From the NCBI GenBank assembly GCA_021442155.1, contig CM038216.1, positions 87,268,945 to 87,332,944 of the forward strand: a stretch of 64,000 bases of DNA, read 5' to 3'. The translations under genes were made by a program, and so were the position numbers. Below, one piece after another: positions 46,381 through 58,260 of the stretch. The notes under the pieces were generated by a model. It made no database searches. It was given only the letters and a program-made list of their open reading frames with translations, and had not been told where the DNA came from. The stretch is from Cymbidium sinense. Lineage: Eukaryota; Streptophyta; Magnoliopsida; Asparagales; Orchidaceae. Numbering within the stretch: the first letter of the stretch is position 1; every line of letters starts with the position of its first letter.

Positions 46381-48760
46381 AAATAAGCTTATATCAGATT
46401 TCTATCTTTGTAGATTTTTTGAATTTGAAAATTTGAACCCACATCCAACAACTTGGAAGTGTTAGGTGGGGTTCAAATAGATTTGAGAAGATTTGATTGA
46501 AAGAGGAATTTTGAATATGAATCCAACTTCAACAAATTTAGGTATGTTGAAAGATGGATTCAAATATTTTGAGAAGGATGCTTCCATAGGTTCATGTTTG
46601 TTTGAATTTGAATTTTTTGATTTGAGGACCCTTTCCTTTAATAAATTTGGGTATGTTAAAGTAAGGGTCAAATTGATTTTGTTTTTTTTGATGATTTTAG
46701 AATTTTACTTAGCAAATTTAGGTGTGCTAACTGAAGTATTTAGAGAAAGATTGTTTCTTTTTTGGTGATTTGTTGTTTGATTTTGGAAAGTTGGAATTCA
46801 TACTTAGCAAAATTTAGGTACGCTAAGTGAAGAACTCAAGTGTATTTTGTTTGATTTTTTGAAAATAGGATTCTTAGCAAATTTAGGTATGCTAAGAAAA
46901 TTCTAAGTGTTTCATTTATTTTTGTATGTTTTGATTTTTGAAAAGATAGGATCCTTAGCAAATTTAGTATGCGAAGGAAATCCTAAGTGTTTCATTTTTA
47001 TTTTTATTTGTTTGAAAGTGGATACTTTACATTAGCAAATATGGTATGCTAAGTATGAAGTCCCACTTGATTTTGTGAAATGGAAATTTCACTTAGAAAA
47101 TTTGAGTATGCTAAATGAATTTCCACAAGATGTGTTCAAAAGTTTTGATTTAGTTTGGTTTTGAAAATGGAAACTTCTCCTTAGAAAATTTGATATACTA
47201 GGGAAAGAAGTTCCAAAGGTGTTTGAAAAAATTTTGGTTTTGACTTTGGAGACTTCACTTAGCAAATTTGAGTATGCTAAATGAAGTTCCAAAATATGTT
47301 TTGGAAATTTTTGATTTGGATTTGGAGACTTTACATAGCAAATTTGAGTATCCCAAATGAAGTTCCAAAATGTGTTTTAAAAATTTTGGAATTTTGGTTT
47401 GGAGACTTCACTTAGCAAATTTGAGTATGCTAAATGAGGTTCCAAAATGTGTTTGAAAAAAAATTAAAATATGATTGTTGATTTTTTTGATTTTTTGAAT
47501 TTGGAGATTCTCTTAGAAAATTTGGTTATGCTAAATGAAGTCCCAAATATGTTTAAAAAATTTTTATTTTGGATTTGGAGACTTAGCAAATTTGAGTATG
47601 TTAAATGAAATTCCAAATGTGTTTTGGAAATTTTGGATTTTGGATTTGGAGACTTCACTTAACAAATTTCAGTATGCTAAATGAAGTTCCAAAATGTGTA
47701 TGAAAATTTTTGTTTTGGATTTGGATACTTCACTTAGAAAATTTTGCTATGCTAAATGAGGTTCCAAAATGTGTTTGAAATTTTTGAGTTATGAATTTGG
47801 AGACTTCACTTAGCAAATTTTACTATGCTAAATGAAATTCCAAAATGTGTTTGAAAATTTTGATTTGGGAATTTGGAAACTTCACTTAGCAAATTTGAGT
47901 ATACTAAATGAAGTTCCAAAATGTGTTTGAAAATTTTGGATTTTGGATTTGGAGACCTTAACAAATTTGGGTATGTTAAATGAAGTTCCAAATGTGTTTA
48001 GAATTTTGAAAGTATGATTGTTAAGTTCTAATTTTTGAAAAAGAGGGCTTCCATTCAATAAATTTGGGTATGTAGAATGGAGATCAATCTTATTTTTGAA
48101 ATGTGAAAATTTTTTATTTTGTGTGTGCTTATTTCTTTTTGAAAGAGGGAATTCCAACTTAATCATATGTAGAATATGTTTAAGTGGGATTTCCAAATGA
48201 TATTGTTTTTAGTTTAAAATAATATCTTTTTTTAATAAATTTGAGTATATTAAATGAAGATGTTCATATGTGCTTTTGAAAAATTTAATTTTATTTGAAA
48301 ATAAAACTTTCATTCAGTAAGTGTGAGTATATCTTGAATGAAAAGGTTCATGTGTGTGCTTTAAAAACTTTATTTTTTTTTTTTATTTTGATTTTGACTT
48401 TTGGAAAGTTGATTGTTCATTTTAATTTGAAAAATAAAATCTTCATCAAAGTGGATTGAAAGAAGATGCTCATTTGTGCTTTTGGAAAATTTTAGTTAAT
48501 TTTATTTTTGAAAATCCTATATGTAACAATTATGAGAATTGTTAAATGAGGGTGATAAAATTTTGTGGAAAATATTTTATTAAGTGCATTTTGAAAGGAG
48601 TGCTTTTGAAAAGTTTTTTTTATGGAAAATTAATTTTGTCTTTATTATTTTAGAATGAACCTTTCCTTATCATAAAATGATAAGGGGAAGTCCTTAAATG
48701 TTTTTTTTATTTAGATCTTATTTTTTATTTTACCCATTAGAGAACCCAACTGGGTTTTAA
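46381..48760. repeat. Array of about 25 imperfect hairpins, spacing 70-100 bp
   Basis: Units of roughly 76 bp in the middle (47090-48000) and more diverged outside. Each carries a left arm, a loop related to AATTTGGGTA or AATTTGAGTA, and a complementary right arm. Examples: 46431-46478, arms of about 19 bp, loop ACTTGGAAG; 46518-46564, TTCAACA with TGTTGAA at the loop; about 46622-46670, ACCCTT...CTTTAA with TTAAAG...AAGGGT; repeated CTTAGCA with TGCTAAG at 46800-48000; about 48129-48193, 20-nt arms pairing at about 16 positions; 48665-48685, CCTTATCAT, AAA, ATGATAAGG, perfect. Arms differ between units but stay complementary within a unit. Short - and + strand frames here are by-products. 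Confidence 0.8.
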
Positions 48761-48953
48761 GACCAACAGAGTGAGGTCCTAAAACCTAAAGATGTTGGCT
48801 AACTCAACTTAAGAATGAAATAAGCTAAGTGCTAATAGAAAGAAAGATAGTCTTGGATTCATACCAAAGTACAAACCCACTATCGATACTCAAAGACAAT
48901 AATCATTTACCAAAGATGGAGAGAGGAACCATCCCCAGTTGCTTGAAAAATTT
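48761..48953. other. Short unassigned spacer
   Basis: About 190 bp between the hairpin array and module A3, reading GACCAACAGAGTGAGGTCC and onward. I see no counterpart in the window and no gene. Confidence 0.5.
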
Positions 48954-51060
48954 GTTGGTAGAAAAATTTCTATATGGTCACCTTCAAATCTATGTGTGAA
49001 AAAGGCAAGAATATAAAAATTCATCTTTTAGATGCCACACGATCCACAATGTGCTTATTCGGTGATCGAGTACATCAAGGAATAATCTACCATCTTGGGA
49101 GAAAGTCACTACCCTTTAGTGGACCTAATCACCTCAATAAGAACTCCTAAGGATGATGGGTCTGCATATGTAACAGACATTCTTCCCCTACTTTATATGG
49201 AAAAGTAAAGCAAGGTTTATTTTAAATTGGGTTTGTTAAGTTCCCTACAAGGGCAAGCCCCCATAATTAATTACATCCTAAGGAATGGGGATTCCTTATA
49301 AAAACTCTCGATTAAGGTAAATGATCATTGTCTTCAAAGATTTCAATAGGAAAGGACTATCAATCGATTAGTTCATTTTTTTGAAGATCAAATGAGATTG
49401 ATCAAAGAGAGGGAGTTATTATCAAAGCCAAAAGGAAGATAAGTAGGAGATGCCCATGATGCTAGGAAACCTAGCGAGCAATCTTAAACTATCCTATAGT
49501 TGGGCTTTATATTTTTGAAATTGATTTAATATATTTGAGTCACACTTTTCATTAGAAATTTAGGACTTATGATTCCATAACACAAGATTAATGGAAATTC
49601 CTAAGAGGTGAGGAATTATGCTTATGGCCCATAAAGGGGAGAAGCAATCTCTAACCTAAATCTAGGAGCTTTGGCCAAAGCACATAACCTAAATCTAAGG
49701 CAAAATGGGTATTTGGTTTGCCTCCACAAGAGAGGACAAACCACCGCTTGGACTTACAACCACTTAGGGTGGCACCAACTAACTCCTCCTATGATTTTAA
49801 ATACATGTAGTAAAGTCTTATGCTTATACAAGATAAGTTAGGTTATTATTTATTTAGAAAGAGACTAAATCCTTAAACTCACTCTAAAGAGACTAGATCA
49901 TGTAAGCATGCTTCAAATGACCTAAATCTAACACAATTCATATTTTCATCTTATTTTTATTTTTGGACAATTATTTTGACTCAGGCTAATAGGATTCATA
50001 TGCCTAAGGCATGAGAAATAAAGTTATTGGCCAAAATTAGGGAGAATGGAGGAGGTGTGTTTCCATCATGGCTCTCAAAGGTCAAGCCAAGTTTCTCTAG
50101 CAATGGTGGAAGCCCTCCAATCAAGAGTGAAATAAGATGCATTTGTGATATTGGAAATACTCATCCAAGGGGTTGATAATTCTTTTATCTTGATTTTAAA
50201 CCTAAGCTTTAGGTGAGGTTATGAGTTCTTTATTTTTAATTTAGAGTTGTTAGATTTGGTAAAAGATATATTTTTTCCTAAAAGCCTAATCCATATCCAG
50301 GCCATACACAAAGCAAAGAAGAAACTAAGAAAAAATGTCACTTAATGCAAAAGCTAAATAAATCATCAATCAATTTATAAAGCTAATCACAAAAGAATAA
50401 GAGGCCATTGTGGGTACCACCATACAAACCCAAAACAAATTGGGTAGTAGCCTACTTATAAACACCTAAAGATCTACCCCATGATTTAATTAATTAAATT
50501 CAAATGTGATTATGATTTCAATTTGATTAAGTAATTTAATTAATTAGTTAAATATTAATTAATTTCAATTTTTAAAAAGGGTGAAATGAACTTTGGGAAA
50601 GGGATCCCAACCCTAATCTTTAGTTCACTTACTATTGAACAATGATTAATAAACTTAATTAACCAATTTATTACTCTTCATCGAATTAATTAATCATTAA
50701 TTAACTTAAAAGAGGTAGAGGTCATCCCATTAAATTAACCACAAAATTTGGGATTAATTGCTCAAGTAATTAAAAAGTAATTAAGCTAATTAATTTTTAA
50801 ATAAACTTTACTTACTATTCAAAATTAGTTAAGATATTTTTTAATTAATTCTCCTCTGAAATACCTTTAAAATGAGTATTTATTTGGATTTTTATTTCTC
50901 TATGATTTTTTATGATCTTTAGAAGTTTTAGCTATTAAAAATGATTAATTAAGCCTAATCTTATTGGCGCCATGTGGCAAGCTTTCCATGTGGCACCTCA
51001 AGATTGGCTAAATAAAACTTATCCGACTTAGCGCCTACGTGGCGGTGCTTTCATATGCCA
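48954..51060 (+). repeat. Non-coding module A, copy 3 (internally deleted)
   Basis: Starts with the same TTGGTAGAAAAATTTCTAT as A2 and follows it through GTGATCGAGTACATCAAGG, TTGGGCTTTATATTTTT (49500), GGTGTGTTTCCATCATGGC (50055) to ATTGGGTAG (50450). It then jumps to text matching the last part of A1 (GAGGTAGAGGTCATCCC at 50710, GATTAAGCCTAATC at 50942, GGCGCCATGTGG). The middle part of A1 (about 24430-26780), including the CTACTTAGGG landmark, is missing. No coding frame. Confidence 0.72.
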
Positions 51061-53842
51061 TCCAAGATCTAAGGCAACGATTAATCAAAGCTTAATAAGA
51101 TTAAATCAAATCAGTAGATCTAATCACAATTGTCTGTTCCAATCATGCAGCAGATGCTCGATCTAACATGCGAGTGAGGGAGAATGGAGTCCGTCATTTT
51201 CATGTGATTCGAGCCAGTGATCAACTCTAAAAGGATCCCACACCTTCATGAAATCAATCAAAGGGGATCCAATGGTCAAGATCACACAAGATACAAGCTT
51301 TCTTCAAAAATCTCCAACATTTTTGGCTAAGGATCTATTTTGGAAGCATACCTCACCAGAGCTCAATACTGGGGGCTCAAATGATTGAAGAAGCTTCATC
51401 TAGTAGAGATGAAGCTCTATTGAGCAGCAATTAGATCAATTCCTCAATGTTCGCTAGAAAGGCCACTAACTGATGATTTCAAGCTCAACTTTGATCGAAG
51501 TCCCTCCTCTGGTGCTCGGGAATCTTGGGAGATGATTTGTTCTTGCTCGACGAGGCCTAGGAAAGGTGCGTGCATAGTTAATTTGAGTTTGATGGAGAAA
51601 TGGGGAAGTTAGGTTGAAAATGGGAGTGTCCTATTTTGGGACGGATAGGAATGACATTTTATGATCGAGGAATGAGCTTGGGAACTTAGAGAATGGCTCT
51701 AGTGGCTCTTCTTGGGTAGCTAGGGCTCTGAGGAATGATTTTTATGTGTGTTTGAGTCAAAATGAGGTGGTGTATACCCCCTTCATCTTGATTGGATGGT
51801 GGGATCAGGTTTGGCTTATGGCTATGGGTTTCAAATGCTCCAATGGGGAGGGTGAGGGTGCCTAGCTGGACCATTGGGAGATTACCAAGTGGCCAATGAA
51901 TGGAAATGACCACTAACATGGGTGATTTGTCTCATGTGATGCCCTTGACCTAAGGGTAGAATGATAATTTGGCATTGATTTTATTTGGGCATATTTAAAA
52001 TTATCCAAAAGTGGGTTAGCCCAAATTTCAAGTCAGTTAGAGTTGATTTGGTTGGGTTTGGCTCAATTTGACTCATTTAAGTTAAATTGGGTTAGGTTGG
52101 TCAAGTTGACCAATTGGTCAAACCAAGGTTGTCAAGTTCATATGATCATTTGGGATGTTTTGGTTCCATTGGTTTGGTTTAGTTTGGCTTAGATTTGATT
52201 TGGCTCATTTGAATTCATTTGGGCCAAATGGATTAAGTTGACCAATTTGATCAAATTGGCCAAATTTGGGTGTTGGTTTGGGTTTAGTTGACCAATCAAA
52301 GATGATTGTAGGTTTTTTTTAATTTGAATTTAGTTTTGATTTAGGCCAACTTGAACCTTTAGGTCAAATTGGGCTAAGTAGGTCAATTGGGTTCAATTAG
52401 GTGCAATCATGGCTTTGGTCAAGTTCAACAATCAATTTGGAATGAACTTGAGCCATTGGCTGCAATCAATTTGGTTTATATTTTGATTTGACCCAATTTA
52501 GTCTTTAGGTCAATTTGGGTCAACATGGGTCAAGAGGGCCAATTGGGTTTGGTTTGACCCCATTGAAGGTCAAGTTATATTCAAATATTGATTTTGATTT
52601 GGTATGAATCATTTGTTTCAAGGGATTTGGCTTAGGTTGCAATTTGGCTAGTTTCATATGGGTTAAGTGGTTGACTTGGTAAAATGACCAAGTTGACTTG
52701 GTTTGACCCAATTTGTGATAATTGATCAACCTAGGTAATCAACAATCATGATGGTTTTTTGCTTGGTTCAATCTAATTTGGGTAAGATTAGAACTTGGCT
52801 CAAATAGGTCAAATTGGCCACTTTGGGTCAAGTGGACCAATTGGGTTTAGTAAGCTTGATTTTGGGTTGAGTTTGATTTAGTTGAGTTTATATATGGATT
52901 TGGGACTGATATATAAATTCAATTGCAATTAACTTGGGTTCAAATGGGTTTTGGTTCATTTGAACATTTCAAGTCAAAAGGGTTAAGTTGGGTTTGACTT
53001 GGGTTGATTTTGGTTTGGCTTGATGATTATAGATTTTTTTTTATACTTTCGAATATGATTAAAGGTATGATTGATTCAAGAGAAAATAAATTGAATTTGG
53101 GTTTTGGAATGAAGGAATTTGGCTAAGTCCATGGAGTTAGGTCATGTGGCTTAAGTTTGGATTTTGATTTAGTTTGATTTAGTTTTGATCATTTAAATGT
53201 ATATTTCATTTAAATTTGTGAAGATGATTGAATATATGATTGATTTGTGAGAAAATCAATTGATTTTAACTTGATTTGGATTAAGATTTGGCTATGTCCA
53301 TGGATAGGTCATATGGCTTATGAAGGTTTTTGATTTAATTTGATTTAGTTGATTTAGTTTTGATCATTTGAATGTAGATTTGATTTATATTTAGGGAGAT
53401 GATTGAAGATATAAATTGATTATGAGATGATCTATTAATTTTGGATTGATTTGGATTAGGATTTAGCTAAGTCCGTGGGATAGGTCATATGGCTTAAGAA
53501 GGGTTTTAAATTTGAATTTGATCATGGGCTTCAACCATTTGGGGAATTTGGGTTTGGATTTGGATTTGAATCGATGTTTGAATTGAACTTGAGGTTTGAG
53601 AAGGTGAACATGGATTTGATTTGGGTTGTAGGGTGGTGGATTATCCTAATCCCTAAGACATAACCTAATCCTCGGGTTAACCCTTCTAAGTCTTTAGCTT
53701 AGGTTAAGTGTTTACCTAATTGTTAGAAGTGTCTTATGACTAGGGAAGTCTTAGTGTCTAGAAGACTTCTAAGTCTAAGATGGGAAGATTGAATCCACAC
53801 TCCAAAAGTGAGGTCAATAGGCCTTAGGCTCCATAGTGTTGC
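51061..53842 (+). repeat. Module B', ending at the gag-less Tat P1
   Basis: Same order as module B: GAGCTC/GATCGA-type start (51300-51560), GGTCAA/TTGACC-rich tract (51990-52860), three units of about 175 bp marked by GAGAAAATCAATTGATTTT-like boxes near 53070, 53240 and 53420, then the conserved end with CCTTCTAAGTC (53680). The last 45 bp (53798-53842) are identical to the inverted copy at 21773-21817. The - strand frames 51686-51919 and 52520-52729 are unsupported. Confidence 0.73.
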
Positions 53843-54850
53843 CCTTGGAGATAGATGATTGGAAGACCAAAACCAAGTTTCAAATTATAGACTCGGATAC
53901 ATCTTTCAACACTTTATTTGGGAGAACATGGATACGTGAGAACATCATAGTTCCATCCTCTCTACATCAGTGTATGAAGGTTTTGAGAGGTAGGATTGCC
54001 TATTGAGTCAAAGGAGATCTCAAGCCATTTACAGTTCATGAGGTTAGCATATATGATGATGCAGCTTACTACTTCCCTCAAAATCAACAAGTCTATTCTC
54101 ATAAACTTGGACAAAGTTTAGAAATAAAAGAAAATGAAAAAGAAAAAGGAAAAAAAAAAAGAAAAGAAAAGAGAAAATGAAAAAGAAAATAAAAGGGAGC
54201 AGAAATAAACTTGGAGGAGGAAGTGGAGCCTGCCATTAGATTCCACCCACAGTTCGTTACTCCATTCAAACATATGCATAGGATGACCTGACCTCCACCA
54301 GGTAGAGGAAGAGGCTAGTTCAGAGTCTGGGGTGGAAAATCTCCTTATTGGCACCCAATAGAAGATATCTCCACCTACAGAGTACACCATCCATAGACTT
54401 AGAATCTAGTTCATAGGATGAGTCTAATATGTTTAACACACCAGTCAGCTCTTCTCAGTAGTAGATTTTCTTGGAGGAGACACTTGAGATAGATAGCGAT
54501 GAAGACCGGGCTCTAAAGCAAAGCATAAGTGTATCCAAGTCTATATGTGAATAAGTTAGGCATCAATTGAGAACCTTAGCTCTAACCCCACTTTCCTCTC
54601 AAAAAGTTGAGGGTTAGGTAGTTAAGGAAGCCCATAAGTCATCCACAGGTGTAAAGACTCAGAGGTTCTTTCTGTAAGCATCATCCTCAAGTCAAGAAGT
54701 TGATGTAGAACTAGAGGATGATTCCTATAAAAATGTAATAGAATTACCTTTTTATTAGTAATTGCCTTGTGTTCATAATTTAGCAAAGAAATGGTTAATC
54801 CAACTTACTTGGTCAAAGCACAAGTCAAACTACTTCAAAAGAATATGTAA
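53843..54850 (+). pseudogene. Tat P1 protease end and charged linker
   Basis: Begins in the middle of the protease: DSDTSFNTLFGRTWIRENIIVPSSLHQC-like text at about 53880-53970, then DLKPFTVHEVSIYDDAAYYFPQNQQ at 54010-54090, and a Lys/Glu-rich linker over the purine run 54117-54205. The next 600 bp (54210-54850) correspond to the Pro/Ser spacer of M2 and hold several stops. The gag and protease active-site part are absent because module B' joins at 53842. The - strand frame at 54118-54390 is a shadow of this segment. Confidence 0.78.
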
Positions 54851-55990
54851 GACTAAATGCAAAAGCTCTCAATTAAGATCGAGACTAAGATGTAGTGGTT
54901 CTAGTCGATGATGACGATTACTGCTTAGTCATCACCAATCATTTGGAATTGATAAGTTCTTTTCAAATCACATTAACTCATATGAGGAGTTGTGCTTAGA
55001 AACTTCAGATGATCCAGATGACTTTAAAGTCAAAGATGCATAGCTAGAGTTTGAAGAAGAGAATTATTGAGTGAACCATCGATGAGCTCAAAGAAATCAA
55101 CTTAGGAATTGAAGAAGATCCCGGCCTGACATACATCAATTCATTATTGAGTGAAATTGAAACCAATGACTCAGTTAGGCTATTGACTAGTTTAAGGACC
55201 ACTTTGAATGGAGTTATGAAGAGATGAGATTGGCTCCTGATGTAGCGGTCCATAAACTAGCACTAGAGCTACTGGTAACCTTATCAAGCAAGCTCCTAGA
55301 TGCATGCGATTAGACATAGAACAATAGGTCATTTCTAAAGTTAAGAAACTAGTCAATGTTGGCTTCATATGAAAAGAAAAATACCTCACCTGGTTAGCCA
55401 ACATCATCCCAATTAAGAAAAAGAATGGCCAAATTCACATATGCATCAATTTTAGGGATTTAAATAAGGCATGTCCAAAAGATGAATTTTCACTACCAAT
55501 CTCGGAGCTGATGGTGGACATTGCTGCATCTCATGCAGTATTCTCTTCATGGATGGCTCATCTAGATATAACCAAAATAAAGATGGTTCTTGAAGATGAA
55601 AGAAACACTACTTTTAGAACCACCAATCTATTATGCTATAAGGTCATGCCTTTCGCCTTAAAATCTGGTGCTACATACCGGTGTATGACTCAAATCTTCG
55701 ACTAACTCATTCATTCATCATGTCGATCATCAAAAGTAGAGAAAAGAAGACCATATCTTTGACTTGAGTAGTTTTTGAATAGTTAAGACAATTTAACCTC
55801 AAAATGAACCCCTTGAAGTGTGCATTCAGAGTAGCTTTAGGGAAATTCCTTGGGTTTGTTGTATGCGACACTAGAGAATCATAATCAATGAGAGAAGATC
55901 AAGGTGATATTAGAGATGCCACCCCCTAAAAATTTAACTCAAGTAAGATCATTCCAAGGGCGGTTGGCATATCTAAGATGCTTTATATCC
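54850..55990 (+). pseudogene. Tat P1 reverse transcriptase, catalytic box deleted
   Basis: Readable pieces: DDDDYCLV and TNHLEL near 54905-54950, KEINLGIEEDPG near 55090-55125, RTTLNGVMKR near 55198-55226, then KKKNGQIHICINFRDLNKACPKDEFSLP near 55417-55500. An open stretch at 55511-55705 gives DIAASHAVFSSWMAHLDITKIKMVLEDERNTTFRT and YKVMPFALKSGATYR. After IFD the sequence expected to encode VECYVDDLV is reduced to CATCATGTCGATCATC (about 55715-55731), so YVDD is lost. NPLKCAFRVALGKFLGFVV-like text follows to 55865. Many stops. Confidence 0.85.
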
Positions 55991-56029
55991 AATCTACTGA
56001 AAAGATGTTAGTTATTCTTAGCACTTGTC

Positions 56030-56450
56030 AAAAATGATGCCAAGTTAAAGTGGATGACAAGTGTGTGCATGCCTTCGAAGACATCAAACATTACTTGATG
56101 ACACCGCAAGTTCTAGTAGCCCCTATCCTAGGCAAGCCGCTCATACTTTACACTACTGCATTAAATGACTCCCTTAGTGCTTTGTTGACCCAAGCCAATG
56201 ATGAAGGGATGGAAAACACACTCTACTACCTTAGCCATCATCTAATCCTTTCTTTGGCTAGTTATCCAGCCATTAAGGAGCATTACCTAGCTTTAATCTT
56301 TGGATCCCAAAGCTACAATACAACATGCTTCCTCATAAGGTGAACTTAATCTCTAGGATCAATCCACTACAGTATCTCATGGCATGATCGACGCTATCCG
56401 AACGGTTGGCATGAGGGTCCATGATCCTCTTGCAGTTTGAAATTTTTTAT
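56030..56450 (+). pseudogene. Tat P1 RNase H domain
   Basis: Open for 97 codons at 56050-56343: DDKCVHAFEDIKHYLM, PQVLVAPILGKPLILYTTALNDSLSALLTQANDEGMENTLYYLSHHL, then SLASYPAIKEHYLALIFGS. The catalytic LILY-x-x-x-x-D region reads with Asn at the Asp-Asp position (ALND). The frame ends at a stop near 56341. It is collinear with M1 20127-20456 and M2 39795-40178. Confidence 0.85.
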
Positions 56451-56559
56451 ATATCCCTCCGTGTGGTGAAAAGACAAGCCCTAGTAGATTTCTTAGCAGC
56501 ACACCTACTTCCTGTTGACTCTCTACTTAGTGATGATCTCCTTGATGAACAAATCATGA

Positions 56560-56970
56560 ACTTGGGGATACTAGCATTCACTACTAGGTGATGTACTTTG
56601 ATGGTGCAGCTTTCTCTCAAAGAGGAGAATAACCAAAATCTACTATTCCAGGAAAGAGATGGGTAGGAATAGTTTTCTTAACTCCGGACATGATGATATG
56701 AGATTCTCAATATGTCCAATCCTTGCACCAATGAACAAATATGTGAAGCATTGATTTGATTTGTCAGAGTTAGCATTTAAGCATCAGATCAACATCTTTG
56801 AGGATTCTCAGCTAGTTATCAATCTGGGTCCTATAAGGTTATAAAGCCCAAGCTCCATCACTACCAAGTACACCATGGATTTGTTGGCCCAAATCCTAGA
56901 GGTTACCATTTATAAGATTTCTTGAGGACAAAATGACATAGCGTATGCTTTAGCCAAGCTTGCCAAGGAG
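56560..56970 (+). pseudogene. Tat P1 second RNase H-like domain
   Basis: Reads MYFDGAAFS at about 56587-56613, a stop soon after, GKRWVGIVFLTP at about 56652-56685, EDSQLVIN at about 56800-56825 and QNDIAYALAKLAKEL at about 56930-56975. These are the spaced catalytic regions (DGAA, EDSQ, the terminal ALAKLA helix) of the additional RNase H in Tat elements, in the correct order. Confidence 0.78.
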
Positions 56971-57180
56971 TTGGCATGTCCGAAGGATGAGTCCATATCA
57001 ATAAAGATCCAAAATAGACAAGTCTTATCAATTATTGATATTGAACTCATCAAAAAGCACTCTCTTGAAGGGGAGGTTTCCATTGCCAAGAAGGATGAGG
57101 AGTTAGATTGGAGGCAACCATTCATGGATTACCTAAATAAAGGAAACATACCTCAAGAGAAGTCTGCTCATCGATGAAGC
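56971..57180 (+). pseudogene. Tat P1 linker before integrase
   Basis: Open for 68 codons: MACPKDESISIKIQNRQVLS, IDIELIKKHSLEGEVSIAKKDEELDWRQPFMDYLNKGNIPQ. It matches the M1 linker at 19291-19536 (DWRQPFMDYLNKGKLP). In Tat pol this joins the second RNase H to the integrase zinc finger. Confidence 0.82.
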
Positions 57181-58260
57181 AGAGCACTTTCACACTCTTG
57201 TGGATGGTTCTTGATCGTCGATCATATGTGGTTATGTTGTTTATACAAGCATGAAAACAAGATCATGATGAGGTACACTCAAGATTATATGGAGCCAATA
57301 CTAAAGATGAAAGCCAAGATCAAAAGACTAGGATACTACGGCCATGATGATCAAAGATTGCATGGATATGGCTAAGCGATGCCACCAATGTCAAAGACAC
57401 ATTGTGGTCATACACCAACCACCCAACATTCTACATCCTATATTGGACTTATGGCCATTTGAGTGTTGAGGTACCGACATAGTGGGTCTGATTGATCCTC
57501 CATATTCCAAGGGTCATTGATTCATCTTAGCTTCTCTTGACTATTTTTCCAAATGGGAAGGTGATTACTCAAAGAGGTCATAGCGGCATGTGCTATAATG
57601 TTTTAGGAACCATATCATATAGGTATAGAGTGCCTCGACAAATTATATTTGATAATGGTCTCATTCAAGAGCATTGAGATCAACAACTTTGCCCGAAGTC
57701 ACAGCATATATTGGAAATATTCTACCATCAACTACCTGAGAGAAAATGGCTTAGCAGAAGCCTTCGATAAAACTCTCATCCAAATGTGCAAGAAGAAACT
57801 CAACAAGTATAAGCGATAGTGGCATGAACATTTAGTTGAAGCCTTATGAGCCTACCTCACATATAGAACTCCAACTCTGTATACTCCTTTCTCCTTGGTA
57901 TGGGTCGCATTCTACCATTTGAAGTTGAACTCCCATCACTAAGGATAGCTATGGGTAGCAAGATCATAAGCGAGAATGCCAAGGTGGTTAGAAGAGACAT
58001 GAAGGATTGGAGAGACACTCTGGGCATGAAAACCGAGTTGTATAAAGCTAAAATGATTCAAGCTCACAAGTTGTCCATCCTAAAGCTTTTCAAGAAGGAA
58101 AGCTTTTAGTTCGAGATTTTTGCATCGTAAGATGGGAGGCAAGTTTGAACCCCCTTGAGAAGACCCTTTTTCCATGAGAAGGCCCAAGGAGGATCTTATA
58201 GCCAATCATAAAGGAGAGCACCCAATGCTTCTAATCAACAGGCTATACTTAAAGAAATAT
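57181..58260 (+). pseudogene. Tat P1 integrase, decayed
   Basis: Zinc-binding and core pieces are visible: DCMDMAKRCHQCQRH at about 57355-57399 gives the C-x2-C half of the HHCC motif, then GTDIVGLIDPPYSKGH at about 57472-57520 (first catalytic Asp region), DYFSKWEGD near 57538-57570, NGLAEAFDKTLIQM near 57745-57785, EALxAY near 57838-57855 and TPFSLVWVAF. An open piece at 57900-58109 covers PFEVELPSLRIAMGSKI and YKAKMIQAH, followed by KMGG and NRLYLKKYY at the end (about 58235-58265). The ends match 1-645. Confidence 0.83.

Noticed and set aside
46381..48760. CRISPR-like array (regularly spaced repeats with palindromes)
   Set aside because: The repeat units are degenerate and the spacers are also repeated, there are no cas genes, and every other feature is plant nuclear DNA.
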